A stretch of DNA of 64,000 nt from Austropuccinia psidii (Eukaryota; Basidiomycota; Pucciniomycetes; Pucciniales; Sphaerophragmiaceae), in NCBI GenBank assembly GCA_023105745.1, contig JALGQZ010000020.1, positions 1,856,501 to 1,920,500 of the forward strand. The letters run 5' to 3'. The notes beneath the pieces were generated by a model. The model was not told where the DNA came from. It did not search any database and worked only from the letters and a program-made list of their open reading frames with translations. The position numbers were made by a program, and so were the translations under genes. Of this stretch, positions 10,270-22,509 are shown one piece after another. How positions within the stretch are numbered: the stretch's first letter is position 1; every line of letters starts with the position of its first letter.

Positions 10270-13200
10270 TGTCTATGAAAATGTTGATAATATTCCTATT
10301 AATCAACAGTACTATGACTGTTCTTATGAAATATAATAATAAAAATTATTATAACCACAATTAAATAATTGAATAATTATTTCTTTTACGTGTTATACAC
10401 TACTAGTGATTATAACAGTTAGCAGTAATTGTCTACAATAATCAATTACAAGAAGAATTCAATAATAAAAAACTTCTTTCATTAAAATAATAGATTTTTT
10501 TAATATATAATTATCTTTTACAAGAATAACTATAAAGATAATTCTTGAAGAAAACTATTACTGGAGAAAAATTTCAAGAATTGAGATAAATTACTCACTA
10601 TTAATCCAATGAACCGTTTAGAAGATAATAGTAGAGAAATTGGACGTGGAATTGTGAATTTAATGGATCAAAATTGATTTATAACAGTATTACAACAAAA
10701 TATAGTTGATTTCTAGGATTTCACGTCTTTCTGATAGATTTCTGAAAGAATAAAACACTTAAGAAATAGTTTTAACTAATACTTACTTGTTTGGTAATAA
10801 AGGTATAATATAATAATGTGATGATGTGGAAAAACAGCAAGAGGAGGCCTCTTTTGAGTCTAAGACAGCTCAAAGAGGCATGCCATGGAGCAAACTGAAA
10901 AACCAGTGAGTGAGAGAACAATGAACCTTTTTGGATTATTGATTGCATCATCTGTTGTCATGTAAGATTATCATAATTACTTAATTGAAGCTTTTACATG
11001 ACTACCAACCCATTTATGGTTAAGAAGAAAAAGAGTAACAACTGTAAATCTTCTTTTATTACAAAATAATAATCGATTTCTCAAAGTTGTAAATGCTATT
11101 GGAAATTGAATCACAGAATGTATTTTCTGTAAATTTTTAAAGGTTCTGTGTTTCACATGGAATTATCAAAAATGGACTGTAAGGAGAAGTTTTAACTTTA
11201 CATATAAAAGTATAATTCTTTTGTGTTCTTATATGAATTATACAGTTTCCAATGGGTCCTAAAAGTTTCAGAAAGATTAATTAAGAATTGTATTTTTAAT
11301 GAATTTTTGAAGTTTTTACCTCAATTCTACGTAGAATTGCAAATAGCAGTATATGGCTGGTTGCTATGAGGTAAAACAATGGATACTAGTCCACAAAGGG
11401 TTTTAATTACTCTTTTGGGGCTTATCAATGGTAATTAATTAAGAATTGACATGGTTACAGGAGTCTAAGTTGTTCTTTACCTCCTTGGCACATCAAAATA
11501 GCAGGTTATTTGCTATTTTCTTATGATTTACTGAAGTTGTAACATAGTAACCAAGCTCCCAAAAGGTTTTAGCTTACTAATTTGGCCAAGATAAGCCATG
11601 GATTCAAGCTTTGGAGCTTTCCACGCCTCAGAGGCCTCAGAAGTTGGGTACCCTGGCTCTCTTTGATGTCTTTTGTCCTCCTTGCCTATTTCTTAAATCC
11701 AAAATAGAATTTTAAGCTTCAAGTGAGATATTCACTATGGGTGTACCAAACGTGAATGTAAGAATACCATAATATTAAGTGTCAAAAACATGCATAACAC
11801 TATTCTTAGTGTATATGTAACATGGGATTTCTCACATTCCCATTATTTTGGTGTGAAATTGAGAAAAACAAACCTTTTCATGGATCTTTTATGTGGTATT
11901 GAAGTATTTTCCATATTACCACCTCAAAGAGTTGATTTGAGCTTATTCGCTCTATGGAGCTACCCTAGGTGAACATTTGTGTAAAATCCAAATCTGGCCT
12001 CAAATCTATGGATTTACTTACTCAATAAAAAGTTATTCATCTTTTCTGAAATCAAAAATGATGAATTTTGGATATATGAATGGGTTATGGGTTATTCACA
12101 GTTCAGAATGTATTTTTAAGATAATGATGGCCTATTTGGGTATGTAAAATATACCTCAAGGCTCACAGCATTGGCTCTTTTGGGCCAATTCATATTCCAC
12201 TGTGGGAATCTAAGACACACAGTTCAAATTTCAAGATGGCCAGATATGTATTGAGGAAATTTAGTCAATATAGTTGGATGACTCCCCTTCAAAGATCAGT
12301 CTTTTGTTTTTTCACATACACTGGCCACCTTTTCAGCCCTGGGCAATTTGTCCCCATTTAATTAATATATTGGATTTATCTTTATACTTATTTTCTTTTT
12401 CCATTCTTAAAGTAAATACTGATAATCTTAGGTCAGTAATTTGCACATTTCTCTAAACCCTTCAGTGGATATTGGTGGTCATATCCTTCACTAATTCCAT
12501 TGTTCTTTCTGGCAGGTTGAAGCAGTGAATTCAGGATCAACTTCGTTGGCTCTTTTCCCATTGGCTTTCTCTTATTATCTTTGGCCTTTGGCTTCCTTCT
12601 TATTTTGGAATATCTTATATTGCTTTCTTTTCCTCTTAAAGAAATATTCTCTTATTTATTTCCTTTATTTTTTTGGAGCCCTCAAAGTCAGTTCTTCATT
12701 CCTGAGTGCCAGGACGCTCTTCTTTTCCCCAAGATCCCCAGTGATAGGTCAGGTCTTTGGGTAAGAAATCAAGAATTCTTGATTGAAACTTTTTGCTACT
12801 AATAGAGTTCTCATTTCTAATGTAATTTTTCTAATACAAATTGAATTTTCTCCTTGGAATATTCAAGCTCATTACAATTAGAAATATTCAAGTCTCTTTC
12901 TAGGCAACATAGATTTCAAAAAAAGCAAAAAAATGAAAAACCTTCTGTTTCCAAAAAAACCATGGAAATTACCTTTGAAAAAATTGATCATAAGATGGCT
13001 TTAGGGGAATGTAATAACAAATACCATGAATAAAGGATCTAAAATTCCATCAGAGAGTAACAATTTCCTCAAATTCAATTTTTGAATTATCTTACCAGCC
13101 TGATTTCATTTTCATCTTTCTCACATAGTTCCTCTATTTTATTTCAATTATTGATGGTTTTTTTGTAAACTGGAAGGGGAACTCAAAATATCAAAACAAT

Positions 13201-14432
13201 TCTCAAAACCTTCTTTGAAAAGTAGCTGAATCATCTTTTGGGAAAATGTTTCAAACATTTCAAACAGAAATAGAATATTTTAAGCTTCAGAAAGGTATCA
13301 TCTCAAAGTTTCTGTTTTTTTTATTTTCTATCAATAAGTGCTATCATTTAATAATACTCTACATTTTTAAAAGCCTCAAAAAATCAAGTCAAATTCTCTA
13401 AGCACACTAAGCCCTTCCAAAAGTGGTGGGTAACACATAGCTTCCAGAAAAGTTTCATTCTGAAAATGTTTTATGGATTTAATAAAGTAAATAGCAGCTT
13501 TGATTTATTTACAAGATCAAAAAAATAGAAAGAAAGAAGTTTTTTTATAATGAGATACTGTTTGTTGAAAAATTTTACTTTTTGATGGTTTTAAATATCT
13601 TTTGTGATTATAGAAAATGATATATTGAGAAAATTCTAATTATCAATAAAACATGTTATGAATACATTGAAGACATGTAAAAGCTTCACGATGAAGTGAG
13701 ATTTGGGAATTCTTAATTTATATATATAGAATATTAAAATAAGGTGCAGTCTGATATAAATTATTTGTTAATTCTTTTAATCTATATTAAGTCTGAAACT
13801 TTTGAAAAAGTTATTCACTCGTATGAAATTCACTCATACCAACTGAACTCCCATTGGTTAATTGATGTAAGGGACTTTTGAGAATAACTCCCATATGTTT
13901 TGTTCCAGTGTTAGGGTGTTTGATTACTAAAGAAGGTTTGTAATTTTTTTATTTGGAAAATAAAATACTTTTTGCAATTAATGCAGTTGTCTAATAACAT
14001 ATGCAGTTTTTTTTCACCACTTTATCAACTAAATATGCATGAAAAAGCTTTCAATTTTACTTCCCTAAGTGAGATATTCTTGCTAAATACTGAATGAGTC
14101 AATATGCCTTCCACAAATATCTCTTGAAATAATATTACAGGGACATGCTCCTTGTGATTATACATCATATATAAGCTCAAACTAAGTTCAGTATTGAAAC
14201 GTTTTCCCAAACAATTTGAGTATATATTAATTTCTGAAATGAATTTAATTCTTAATTTTGTGCTTTTTCTGTTTACCTTAATGAAGTGATTTCCAAATGT
14301 ATTTATTTATTGTGTTATAACTTGGCCGGCCTGTTGCTTAAATACAGGTAAAAAGTATGAAAATCAAAATCATATTATAAATATCCAAGAGAAGAATGAA
14401 ATACACATATTTAACCTTAATTAAACCAAATG
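10270..14432 (+). repeat. 4.15-kb direct repeat, copy 1 (possible giant or composite LTR)
   Basis: It is colinear with 22967-27124 at high identity, well over 90% by eye in the second half. Inside are (i) a part of about 1.9 kb starting TGTCTATGAAAA and ending near 'cctcaaggctcaca' (12148), resembling the termini of repeat Y; (ii) the distal 0.6 kb of a GGCC-type LTR (about 12155-12746); and (iii) 1.7 kb of unclassified AT-rich sequence. Because the two copies flank gypsy gag and integrase remnants, they could be very long LTRs. A segmental duplication is the alternative. ORFs at 11790-11972 and 14025-14210 recur in copy 2 but look fortuitous. Confidence 0.75.
12155..12746 (+). repeat. GGCC-type LTR fragment inside the 4.15-kb block
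   Basis: It matches the last 600 bp of the solo LTR at 16308-17931, including 'attccactgtgggaat', 'cagtggatattggtggtcatatcc' and 'cctgagtgccagga', and ends in TGATA where the full copy ends TGACA. The same fragment is at 24862-25435. Confidence 0.7.
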
Positions 14433-14639
14433 AAACACAAGAAGGCCACAAATACATTAACAATAACTGAAAAATATGGTCTGTAAATTGGATCATCTGA
14501 AAAATGAAACTTTCTGCTTCCAGAAGTTATGATTAATATCACAAACCAATAATAATAGATAAAGCTTTTAAGGTTTTAATATTTTTCCAATCATAAAATT
14601 TACACTTTACATCTCATCTGGAATCTTTATTTACAGCTG
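14433..14639. other. Unassigned junction
   Basis: Sequence between the end of the 4.15-kb block and inverted repeat Y copy 3. Nothing recognisable. Confidence 0.3.
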
Positions 14640-15560
14640 AATATCTATAATATGCAGTCTTCAACTTGGATTCTCCAAGAGTTCCATCTATTTGAAAGAT
14701 TTTGGGACATAAAAAAATAACTAAAAAGCCCAGAAACAATATTAAAGAATTTTTGGTAATAAGAATCAAATTTGAAATCTTAAAAAGAATTCAAATAAGT
14801 AAAAATTCCATCAAAACACATAAATTCTCCATTATCACAGAACTCAATGAGTAAAAATGTATAATTAATTAAGCCATCAGACCTGAAATCCAAAAGCGCA
14901 TATATGACTATTTTATTTAATATCTGTAAGACCAATACTTACTGAGATACCTGAATATATGAACTTTCATGCTCAGTGCATATATTCATGGCTTTCAGCT
15001 CATATTGTTTGAAATAATTGTGATAAAGAAATGATAAAAAATCAATTTTAACACAAAATACCTTTAAGAAAAAGTTTATAATACTTATTTGGAAGTATAT
15101 AAACAAGGTTAATAATAATAAAGCAAAATTGGTCAGACAAGCAATACCAGTTGACCACTTAAAATTTAAAGTGGTCAGAGATTAAAAAAAGTAGATACTA
15201 CAAATCAACTAGTTCATAGATGCAAAATGATTTAGTTTTTATCATGATATTAAAGTTATAACCCTATGAAATCATGTTTTGAAGTCCAAAATAGCAAATT
15301 TTGACATAAAAAATAAATTACAAGAAATATCATCAAAAATACAGCTTTGATGATGTGATGAGATCCTCTTAAAACTTTAGTGAGGACATAAAAATCTATT
15401 AGAATTTACTCTCTTAATTTCAGTTTAGTAGAAAAATTAAGAGTTATTAATGATTTAAGTTAAGACTTAAAATGATAATTTTTGAGCTTTAACTGTAATA
15501 TTTCTTCAAGCATAAGAATTGAATATGAGATAAAGCTGGTGGATATTGGTATTTTATTAT
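14640..15560 (-). repeat. Repeat Y, copy 3 (inverted, partial)
   Basis: Read on the minus strand it follows repeat Y in order: 'atcattaataac', 'acatcatcaaag', 'catgatttcatagggttata', 'gaccactt', 'ccttgtttata', 'tatgcactga'. The outer ends are missing, so it is a truncated or nested copy. Confidence 0.6.
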
Positions 15561-16307
15561 TGAAAACACCTTAATTGTGAGCCTTAGAGGTATCTTTATA
15601 TACCCAACAGACCAGAAATAACAAATGATACTATAATTAGAACTAAATAAATTTATTTATATTATAAGAACCAATATTGAAATATCAATATAAAACTATA
15701 ATTATAATTTAAGATTAAAATTGCATTCAAATTCAAAATTGTGGAGACACATTTTTACTTGAGAAAATGAAGTAAAAATAAATTTTCAACAAAAATATTT
15801 TTGGAAAAAAATCAAAAAACAATTATTATAGCTTTTATCCAATAAATAAACTTATTAAAATTATTTGGCCACTGGATTCCTCATGGAAAAAATAAGGTGG
15901 GGTCACCTCTGGGTGTAACTTCTGTAACTCGACTCTAAATAAGCTTAAATTAAGTTTTTAGCATTTTATGTATGAAAATTGAAAATCCTCAAAACCTTCA
16001 TTAAATTCACGCCACATAGGGTGTTAAAAATCATTTTTTCCTGTTAAAATTGAGGTGTGGTGTGTAGTTTAGTAGTTATGAGGAATTGAAGTATTTTCAA
16101 TTGAAATGTCAAAAATGTGTGCATGTATTACGTAAGTAAACTTTGATTTAAATGTGAGGTATCAATTTTTACTGTTTTGTACTGTGAAAAATCAATTGAA
16201 TTAAATATTCAAATTAAAAGTGTAATAAATGATGACAAATTAAAGAAAAAATAAATTGTAAAGATAAATTCTGGGGGGGAAGGGAATCTTGGCTGCAAGG
16301 GTGCCAG
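15561..16307. other. AT-rich flank of the solo LTR
   Basis: No ORF or RNA is visible. The minus strand shows another '...ctctaaggctcaca' LTR-like end near 15580. The last five bases (gccag) are duplicated after 17931 as the target site of the solo LTR. Confidence 0.4.
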
Positions 16308-17931
16308 TGTCACAACTACAAATAATCACCCCCCTCAATGGGTGTTGCAGCAATTTTAACCTGAACCCAAGTTACGGTCAATTGGCCATACAGTATGTTG
16401 ATGGCCAATTGTACCCTGTTGGTGCTCTATGGCCTCTTGGCCATAACACCCTTCCACTGCCCATATCCTTCCCTCATTTGCCTTATTGGCCAATTCTTCA
16501 CCTCACCAACCCCCAGGCCATTACCCTTGTTTATGGCCCTGGGGGATCCTTTCAGTCTTCCAAAGGCCTATGGCCCCTCCAGCCACCACCAGGGCCCTTG
16601 GTCCAACCCTTTATATTAGGGGGGTTTTGGCCTAAATGACCTTTTTGGGCCATTTAGGCCCCCTGCGGCCTCTATGGCCCGTGGTCCATGGGACCATTAG
16701 GCCCCTTTTGGCCCAATTCCAATGAGGCCAAAAGGGGCCAAGGGGGCAGCTCATCAGCCCACAATGCCAGGTGGGTCCCAAACTACAAGTGTGCCCACCT
16801 GAGCCAGTTTTGGCCCCAGAACCCAACCAACTCAAAATGGCCAAAACCATCTCAGGATCCCAAACTTGGCCATAATTCAGTTCATGGCCTCTGGAAAACA
16901 CCAGAGGCCACCAGCTCAGCTCCGAGAAAGGATTCGCCTCAAGTTCAGGGGAATACTTTCCCTTCTTCAATTCACTCCATACCCACGGACCCAGGAGTGG
17001 TCCATATGTGGTATAATATACCATTATGCACCATTTTTGATCAGCAATCCAATAGCGACATTTTCAGGACCAAATTAAGTGATTACAAATTAATTACCCA
17101 ATCTATCACAAATTTTAAGCAGGTTGTTTTCAGATATGCAATCAGGAAATTCCCTGGAGGCTACCAGAATACCATTTGTGGACCCCAACCACCTGGCCCT
17201 GCAGGAGTTGGGTTGTCAATTCTCATCAGGACTATTATAGGGGCAATTCTCAGAGGTTATCAATCATTTCAAGTATTGTAAAGGAATCAAGTAGTCAGCA
17301 TACCTTGGACAACTCAATTGGTCCATAAATGTAGTAATCAAGCATCCTGTATGCCTTGGCTTATTTGGGTTGATTCATATTCCACTGTGGGAATTCAGTC
17401 ACACAGCTCAATTCTCAAGATGGCCAGAACTGTATTGGCCCAATTAAGACAATACAGCCAGATGATTCACCTTCCAGGATCAGCCTTTCAGCTTTTCACA
17501 TATACTGGCAACCTTTCATAACCTGGGACTTTTTCCCCAGTTAATTAATATATTGGATTTATTTTTATCCTTATTTTCTTTTACCTTATCAAAGTGAATA
17601 ATAATAATCATAAGTCAGTCATTTGCACCTTTTCTTCTTTTCCTGTCAGTGGATATTGGTGGTCATATCCTTTACTGATTCCATTGTTCTTTCTGGAAGG
17701 TTGAAACAGTGAATGGAGGATTCATTTGGTTGGCTCTTTGGCTTTTGGCTTTCTTATTCACCTGGCCATTGGCTTCCTTTTCTTTTATTCTTTTGGAATA
17801 CTCTTATTTAATCTTATTCTTCCTTGAAGAAATATATTCTTCTTAATTCTTTAATCTTTTGGAGCCCTCCAAGTGAGTTCTTGATTCCTGAGTGCCAGGC
17901 CACTCTTGCTTCCATAAGATCCCCCATGACA
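16308..17931 (+). mobile_element. Solo LTR, GGCC-rich family, complete copy D
   Basis: This is a 1624-bp LTR with TGTCACAAC... at the start and ...CATGACA at the end, flanked on both sides by GCCAG (16303-16307 and 17932-17936). The perfect 5-bp duplication and TG...CA termini identify a retrotransposon insertion reduced to one LTR by recombination. The 5' half is much richer in GC than its surroundings yet poor in CpG, and contains many GGCC and TTGGCC words. The ORF at 16688-17281 (197 codons) is the longest in the repeat, but the equivalent frame is broken in the other copies, so I treat it as chance. Confidence 0.9.
16700..16739. repeat. Perfect 14-bp hairpin in solo LTR D
   Basis: GGCCCCTTTTGGCC at 16700-16713 pairs exactly with GGCCAAAAGGGGCC at 16726-16739 across a 12-nt loop. 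This is the best-preserved member of the four-copy set. Confidence 0.9.
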
Positions 17932-17936
17932 GCCAG

Positions 17937-18983
17937 ACTGCCCCAGATTCCTTGCTGAAAGGGGTGGGTTTTCAACATTCATGCAAAGGCTCATCACCTT
18001 TTTTCCTGGAATTGATTCACAGGGTCTTTTACTCCATTGATCATAAGGTTTTGATACCAACCAGGTCAGTTTTAGCTGTTTCCAAGGGGGTAAAACTAAC
18101 CTCAAGTCGAAAACATCTTAGTAAAAACAGTTTGAGCTGGTTGAGAAATCTCTCAAACGCATTATGACATGTTTTTAGGCTTGAAACAAGTTATTACTCT
18201 AGCAATTGCCGATTTAAGAGTCTGAAATGTCTCAAAATAGCAAACAATGGCCAAAACCAGCCCTTTTTGGTCCAAACCAGGTTCAATGATTCCATAATTT
18301 GAATTTCTGTTGTCAGAGTGTCTTTCACAAATGAAAAGGGTAAATTTTACTTTTTTATTGAGAAGATTGGCGGCTATCAACAAATGTCTTCTTTGCCCCA
18401 CTTTTCTCTTCATTTTAGAATCTTTTCCTTTTATAATTTGTTCAGACACTGTTAAACCAATCAACAGAATATTCCAAATATATTTAAGCCTTTTAATCAC
18501 ATGAAAAAATAAATATAATCATTTTCTGTCAATATTATAATCATTTTTACCCTTTAACCACCCCAGAAGTGAATTAAAGCATCTTTCATCACTGTTAACT
18601 TTGTTACTTTGTTTCCAAATTCACTCTTGTCACTTTTGGCCATGTTTTCACTTTGATAGAACTTTTCAAGACTATGTTATTATATTCAGTTTGTGCAGTT
18701 CTTTGTGCAAATAATTCCAATTGAAATTGCTCTTGAATAAATTTCTTTTGTAGCCTTAAATACTTCTTTTAGAGTATTTTTAGATGATTTTTATTGTTGG
18801 TAAAACAATGGATCTTTATAATATTATTTTTTTATACTAATAAAGTTAAAACCAATGAATTTGGTGTGTTTTCTCTTAAAACTCTTAAACTTTACTCAGT
18901 TGAATTGAATTGTACCTTATACAAATTTTGAGGACAGGAAAAGGAATTGGTTTTTAATCAAAGTTTCATATCCACACCTTACA
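17937..18983 (+). repeat. Possible 3' end of a retrotransposon LTR
   Basis: The segment ends '...atccacaccttaca', a CA terminus, directly before a candidate primer-binding region and 430 bp upstream of a gag start. The phrase 'ctcttgaataaatttcttttgt' (near 18732) resembles the 3' part of the region before 28100 and could hold the polyadenylation signal. The minus-strand ORF at 18162-18500 has no recognisable content. Confidence 0.4.
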
Positions 18984-19000
18984 TTTGGGGGCCCAGCTGT
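18984..19000 (+). promoter_or_regulatory. Candidate primer-binding region of a gypsy element
   Basis: 'tttgggggcccagctg' follows the CA-ending LTR-like sequence immediately and precedes the gag remnant. The priming tRNA is not identified, so this call rests on position only. Confidence 0.3.
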
Positions 19001-19415
19001 GATATTTTGGCTGTGACATGATTTTTTACTTTTTTAATCTTTTTTCTTATATTGAAAAATTTAAAAATTCATAAGAAATAAAACTTTCATGTAAGTGAGG
19101 CTTTATTTTTCATTTCTCCTTTGAAAAACCTTTTTCAATTGATTGATTCCTTTTTTTATTGATTTTATTGTATGATAACATTTCAAGAAAGGTAAATATT
19201 AAAACCGCATTAACAGCTACTAACATTATAACTAAAGGCAATATGAATCCTGATTATAACAGCACAGTTATTATAGCTCAGAATAATTAATCAGAGACAA
19301 ATTCTTCAGAATTAATCAATTTGGAAATAAGTAATATCCTCCAAAAGGCAAAGAATTTTGCCAATAGTAAGTTTTTTGATGTAAATTGCTATTTTAAGCT
19401 TCTTAAATCATAATT

Positions 19416-19855
19416 ATGCCTCCAACCAGATCAGGAGCCAGCTATTACCCCTCAAGCAGCTCCCAAAAAGGTTATAGAAGTGATTATAGCAGAAGCCAAT
19501 CAGTCACAGAAGAACAAGGGTCAGCAAATGAAGCCCAAATTGATAAGCTATGCTATTCTAAAGCTGGTCAAATTTTTTTACCTTCAAAAAGAACTGCCAC
19601 CACCACAAGAAGCCTTAGTGGAAATTTGAAAAGCTAGCCAGAAGGCTTATAAAATTCCTTGAAGCACAAAGAGTAACAGATCCTTGAAGAGCTGTGTAAA
19701 ACCTGCATAAATTCTTGCCTGACTGTAAGAAAGTTTCTGCTTCATCCCAACACTTGCAAGTTACTCCATGAATGGCATCCATTTATGGAAAAGAGAAACA
19801 TGATTCTTTTAACAGCGGAATGGAGAAAATTAAAGGTCTAAGGACAAAGATTCTG
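19416..19855 (+). pseudogene. Ty3/gypsy gag remnant
   Basis: The 73-codon reading frame starting MPPTRSGASYYPSSSSQKG is the amino terminus of a gag protein type that I recall as very abundant in Austropuccinia psidii. After its stop the downstream sequence still encodes matching pieces in shifted frames (for example 'FLPDCKK', 'SSQHLQVT', 'MASIYGKEKHD'), showing several frameshifts and stops. The normal product binds the element RNA in cytoplasmic particles; this copy cannot make it. At about 19860 it abuts reverse-transcriptase sequence in the opposite orientation. Confidence 0.7.
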
Positions 19856-19860
19856 AAAGT

Positions 19861-20101
19861 ATAATTATATAGGAATTTAAATAATTAGCCATCATTCATA
19901 TAATTCTGTGGGAATGATGGCATCAATTATTATTTGAAAATGGGATAAAGCATCCTTACCCCAAAGGGAATTCTAAGATACTAAAAAATGCCACAGTGAG
20001 TGATAATTATAAGTATTTTCTTGGCTTTTGTCATCAGAAATTTCTGATTGGATGATTTCAATTCATAAATTGATTTTATACGCTTGGCTTTGGAAAGCTA
20101 G
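19861..20101 (-). pseudogene. Ty3/gypsy reverse-transcriptase fragment (distal part)
   Basis: On the minus strand this encodes, with stops, a run including KAKKILIIITHCGIF and YLRIPFGV, the central RT block of gypsy elements just before the catalytic YIDD, which is missing. It continues the RT piece at 21675-22140; the solo LTR at 20102-21669 sits between them with a GCTAG target duplication. Confidence 0.7.
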
Positions 20102-21669
20102 TGTCACAGGGTATTTTGGAGATAACAAGAGTGGACTGGCACTCAGGAATCAGGAAATAACTTGGAGGGCTCAAAAAGGATAAAGGAAATAAAGGTTATT
20201 ATATCTCTTTAAAAGGAGATAAGGGAAGTACAATATATACCAAAGGGGAAAGAACCTACCAAATGATCCTCAATTCACTGTTTAAACCTGCCAGAAAGAA
20301 CAATGGAATTAGTGAAGGATATGACCATCAATATCCACTGACAGGCAAAGGAACAAATGAAAATGACTGAAGTAAGATTATTAGTATTTACTTTAATGAT
20401 GAAAAAAAATAGATCCAGTATATTAATTGACTGGGGAAAAAGTCCCAAGGAAAGAAAATGTGGCCATTATATGTGAAAGGTTGAAGGCAGATCCTGAGGG
20501 GTTAATTACCCAGATGTATTGACTGTTCTGGGTCAATAAAGAGCTGCCCAACTTTAGAAATTAAGTGTGTGTCTTGAATTCCCACAGTGAAATAAGAATT
20601 GGCCCAAATGGGCCAATATGACCCACATTGTTCCAATACTTCCTGTGTGGATAAATTGAGCTGTACAAGCAGTTCTGGACTTCCTGATACCTTGACAACT
20701 GTTTTCAATGATTAACAAACTCTTGAAATTGCCCTTGAAGAATCCTGGGCTAGTATTCCCTTGGTGTAATACTGTTGGAATGAAATAACCAACACCTGGA
20801 AAGCCAGGCAGTTCTGGTCCTCAAATTGTCTTCTGGTAGCTGCCATGGATTGTAAGACTTAGGGTCTGAAGCCTTTCTTTTAAAGGGGTGATTGTCTTGG
20901 TTACTTTATTTGAAATGGCATAATGGAGTCATGAAAATTTTGCCATTGAATTTCTGAGTAAGAACAGGGCATAATGGTATATAATAACATATTTTCATCA
21001 CTGCTGATTCGTGCAGACTTGGGTCTATTGAGCTGGGCCAAGGGTTTCCCTGATCTTGAGGGGAAACACCTTATTGGAGGTGGCTGGTGGCCTCTGGTGA
21101 TTTCCAAAGGCCAGGGAATGAATCTGTGAGGGCTATCACAATTCTGGGTGCCTTGGGCCCTTGGGCCAATTTGGGGTCTTCTAGAATTTCTGGCCAAATT
21201 AGGCTAAGGTGGGCCCCCTTCTGGTTTGGGGGCTGCTGGAATGCCCCCTTGGCCCCTTTTGGCCTCATTGGAATTAGGCCAAAAGGGGCTTAAACTGTCC
21301 CACGGCCCACGTGCTGTGGAAGCTGCAGGGGGCCCAAATGGCTCAAATATGCCATTTAGGTGGTAAACCCCCCAATAAAAGGGGGTGGGCTGGAGGCCCT
21401 GGATATGCTTTGAGGAGCCAGGGGCCGCTTGAAGACTGGATGACCCCCCAGGCCCAAATTGAGATGTATTGGCCTGGGGGTTGGTCAGGTTGGCAATCGT
21501 CCAAAAGGGCCAATGAAGCAGGATATGACCTGAGGTCCATGAATGACTATGCGCAGTGGGTATGGCCAAAGGGTTGTTCCATGAAATGGGTGGTCATTTG
21601 GCCATGTATTGGTAAAGGCTTGAATTTCCGTAAAAATCAATTGGGAGGGGTTTTCCTGTGGCTGTGATA
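20102..21669 (-). mobile_element. Solo LTR, GGCC-rich family, copy C
   Basis: This 1568-bp LTR starts TGTCACAGGG and ends GCTGTGATA; the canonical CA has become TA. It is flanked by GCTAG at 20097-20101 and 21670-21674. It is the same family as 16308-17931 in the opposite direction. It inserted into a minus-strand gypsy RT sequence whose two halves flank it. ORFs inside (for example 21204-21569 and 21311-21667) lie in the GC-rich part and overlap on both strands; I reject them as genes. Confidence 0.9.
21251..21290. repeat. GGCCCCTTTTGGCC hairpin in solo LTR C
   Basis: Arms 21251-21264 and 21277-21290 pair at 13 of 14 positions with a 12-nt loop. Confidence 0.85.
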
Positions 21670-21674
21670 GCTAG

Positions 21675-22140
21675 TTCAAGATGTCTTCAACTCAAGGAAT
21701 TGGGTAGGTATCCAATTCTCTTAAATCACTACCCATTATTGATTTCTCATTGTGCCAAGAAATAATAACAGGAGTCTTGACTTCAACATCTCCAATACAA
21801 CATAGATTTCACATCAATCCAAGCTGAATAAGATCTTGTATATAATTCTCCAAAGCTTCTTTAGATCTTTGGCTTGCTGTGTAATCTGTTTTCCTTGGTA
21901 CTGGAGGAGATGGTCTATAATTGTTGGGGGTAATTTCTACTTCATTTCCTCTGGTTGCACCCAGTGGTTAATTATCTTAAGAAAAGACATTCTTATATTT
22001 GTAAAGCACTTTGATAAGCTTTTGCTTCATTTTCAATTTTAAGTCCCAATTAATTTTCATTTCATGAATTTTATTTGACACTTCTTCTTCATGATTACCT
22101 CCCCTTGAAGCTATCACTGATATTTTTCTGGGAATATTCA
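21675..22140 (-). pseudogene. Ty3/gypsy pol fragment upstream of and into RT
   Basis: The minus strand reads through a linker (PRKISVIASRGGNHEEEV), then YKNVFS, PLGATRGNEVEI, RPSPPVPRKTDYTASQRS, LENYIQDLIQLGL and VKTPVIISWHNEKS. This is the characteristic run between protease and reverse transcriptase in rust gypsy pol, with several in-frame stops. The normal polyprotein copies element RNA into DNA. Its orientation is opposite to the gag (19416) and integrase (22510) remnants. Confidence 0.75.
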
Positions 22141-22509
22141 AAAAAAGCAAATTTCTCTATTTTTGTATTTACAAATGTAAAAGCCCTATCTTTTTGGTTA
22201 AAAATTTCAATTGTAAAAATGACCAATTAGTTATTAACAAGGATTATGTGTTTAAAAATACAGTTGACAATAATTCTGTTACTTTATTTACATAGGACAC
22301 AGGAGTGAAGATGGGAACAAATCAGTAGTGTCCAGAAACATATGGTGGTGAAAATTTGAAGAAAAGTTGAGCAAAAATATCAGCAGCTGAGAAATATGAC
22401 AGAATTCTAACAAAAACCATGGCAAATGCTATAGATTACTCCAGCATTTTGAAGAATCTGAATACCAATGCTAAATTTTTAGCATGGAATAGGTTATAAG
22501 ACTTGTCCT
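22141..22509. other. Unassigned gypsy-internal stretch
   Basis: Degenerate sequence between the minus-strand RT piece and the plus-strand integrase piece. It may contain more pol remnant but I cannot place it. Confidence 0.3.

Noticed and set aside
16688..17281. 197-codon ORF in solo LTR D
   Set aside because: Same region in copies A, B and C has no matching open frame; it lies in a GC-rich repeat and overlaps an ORF on the other strand.
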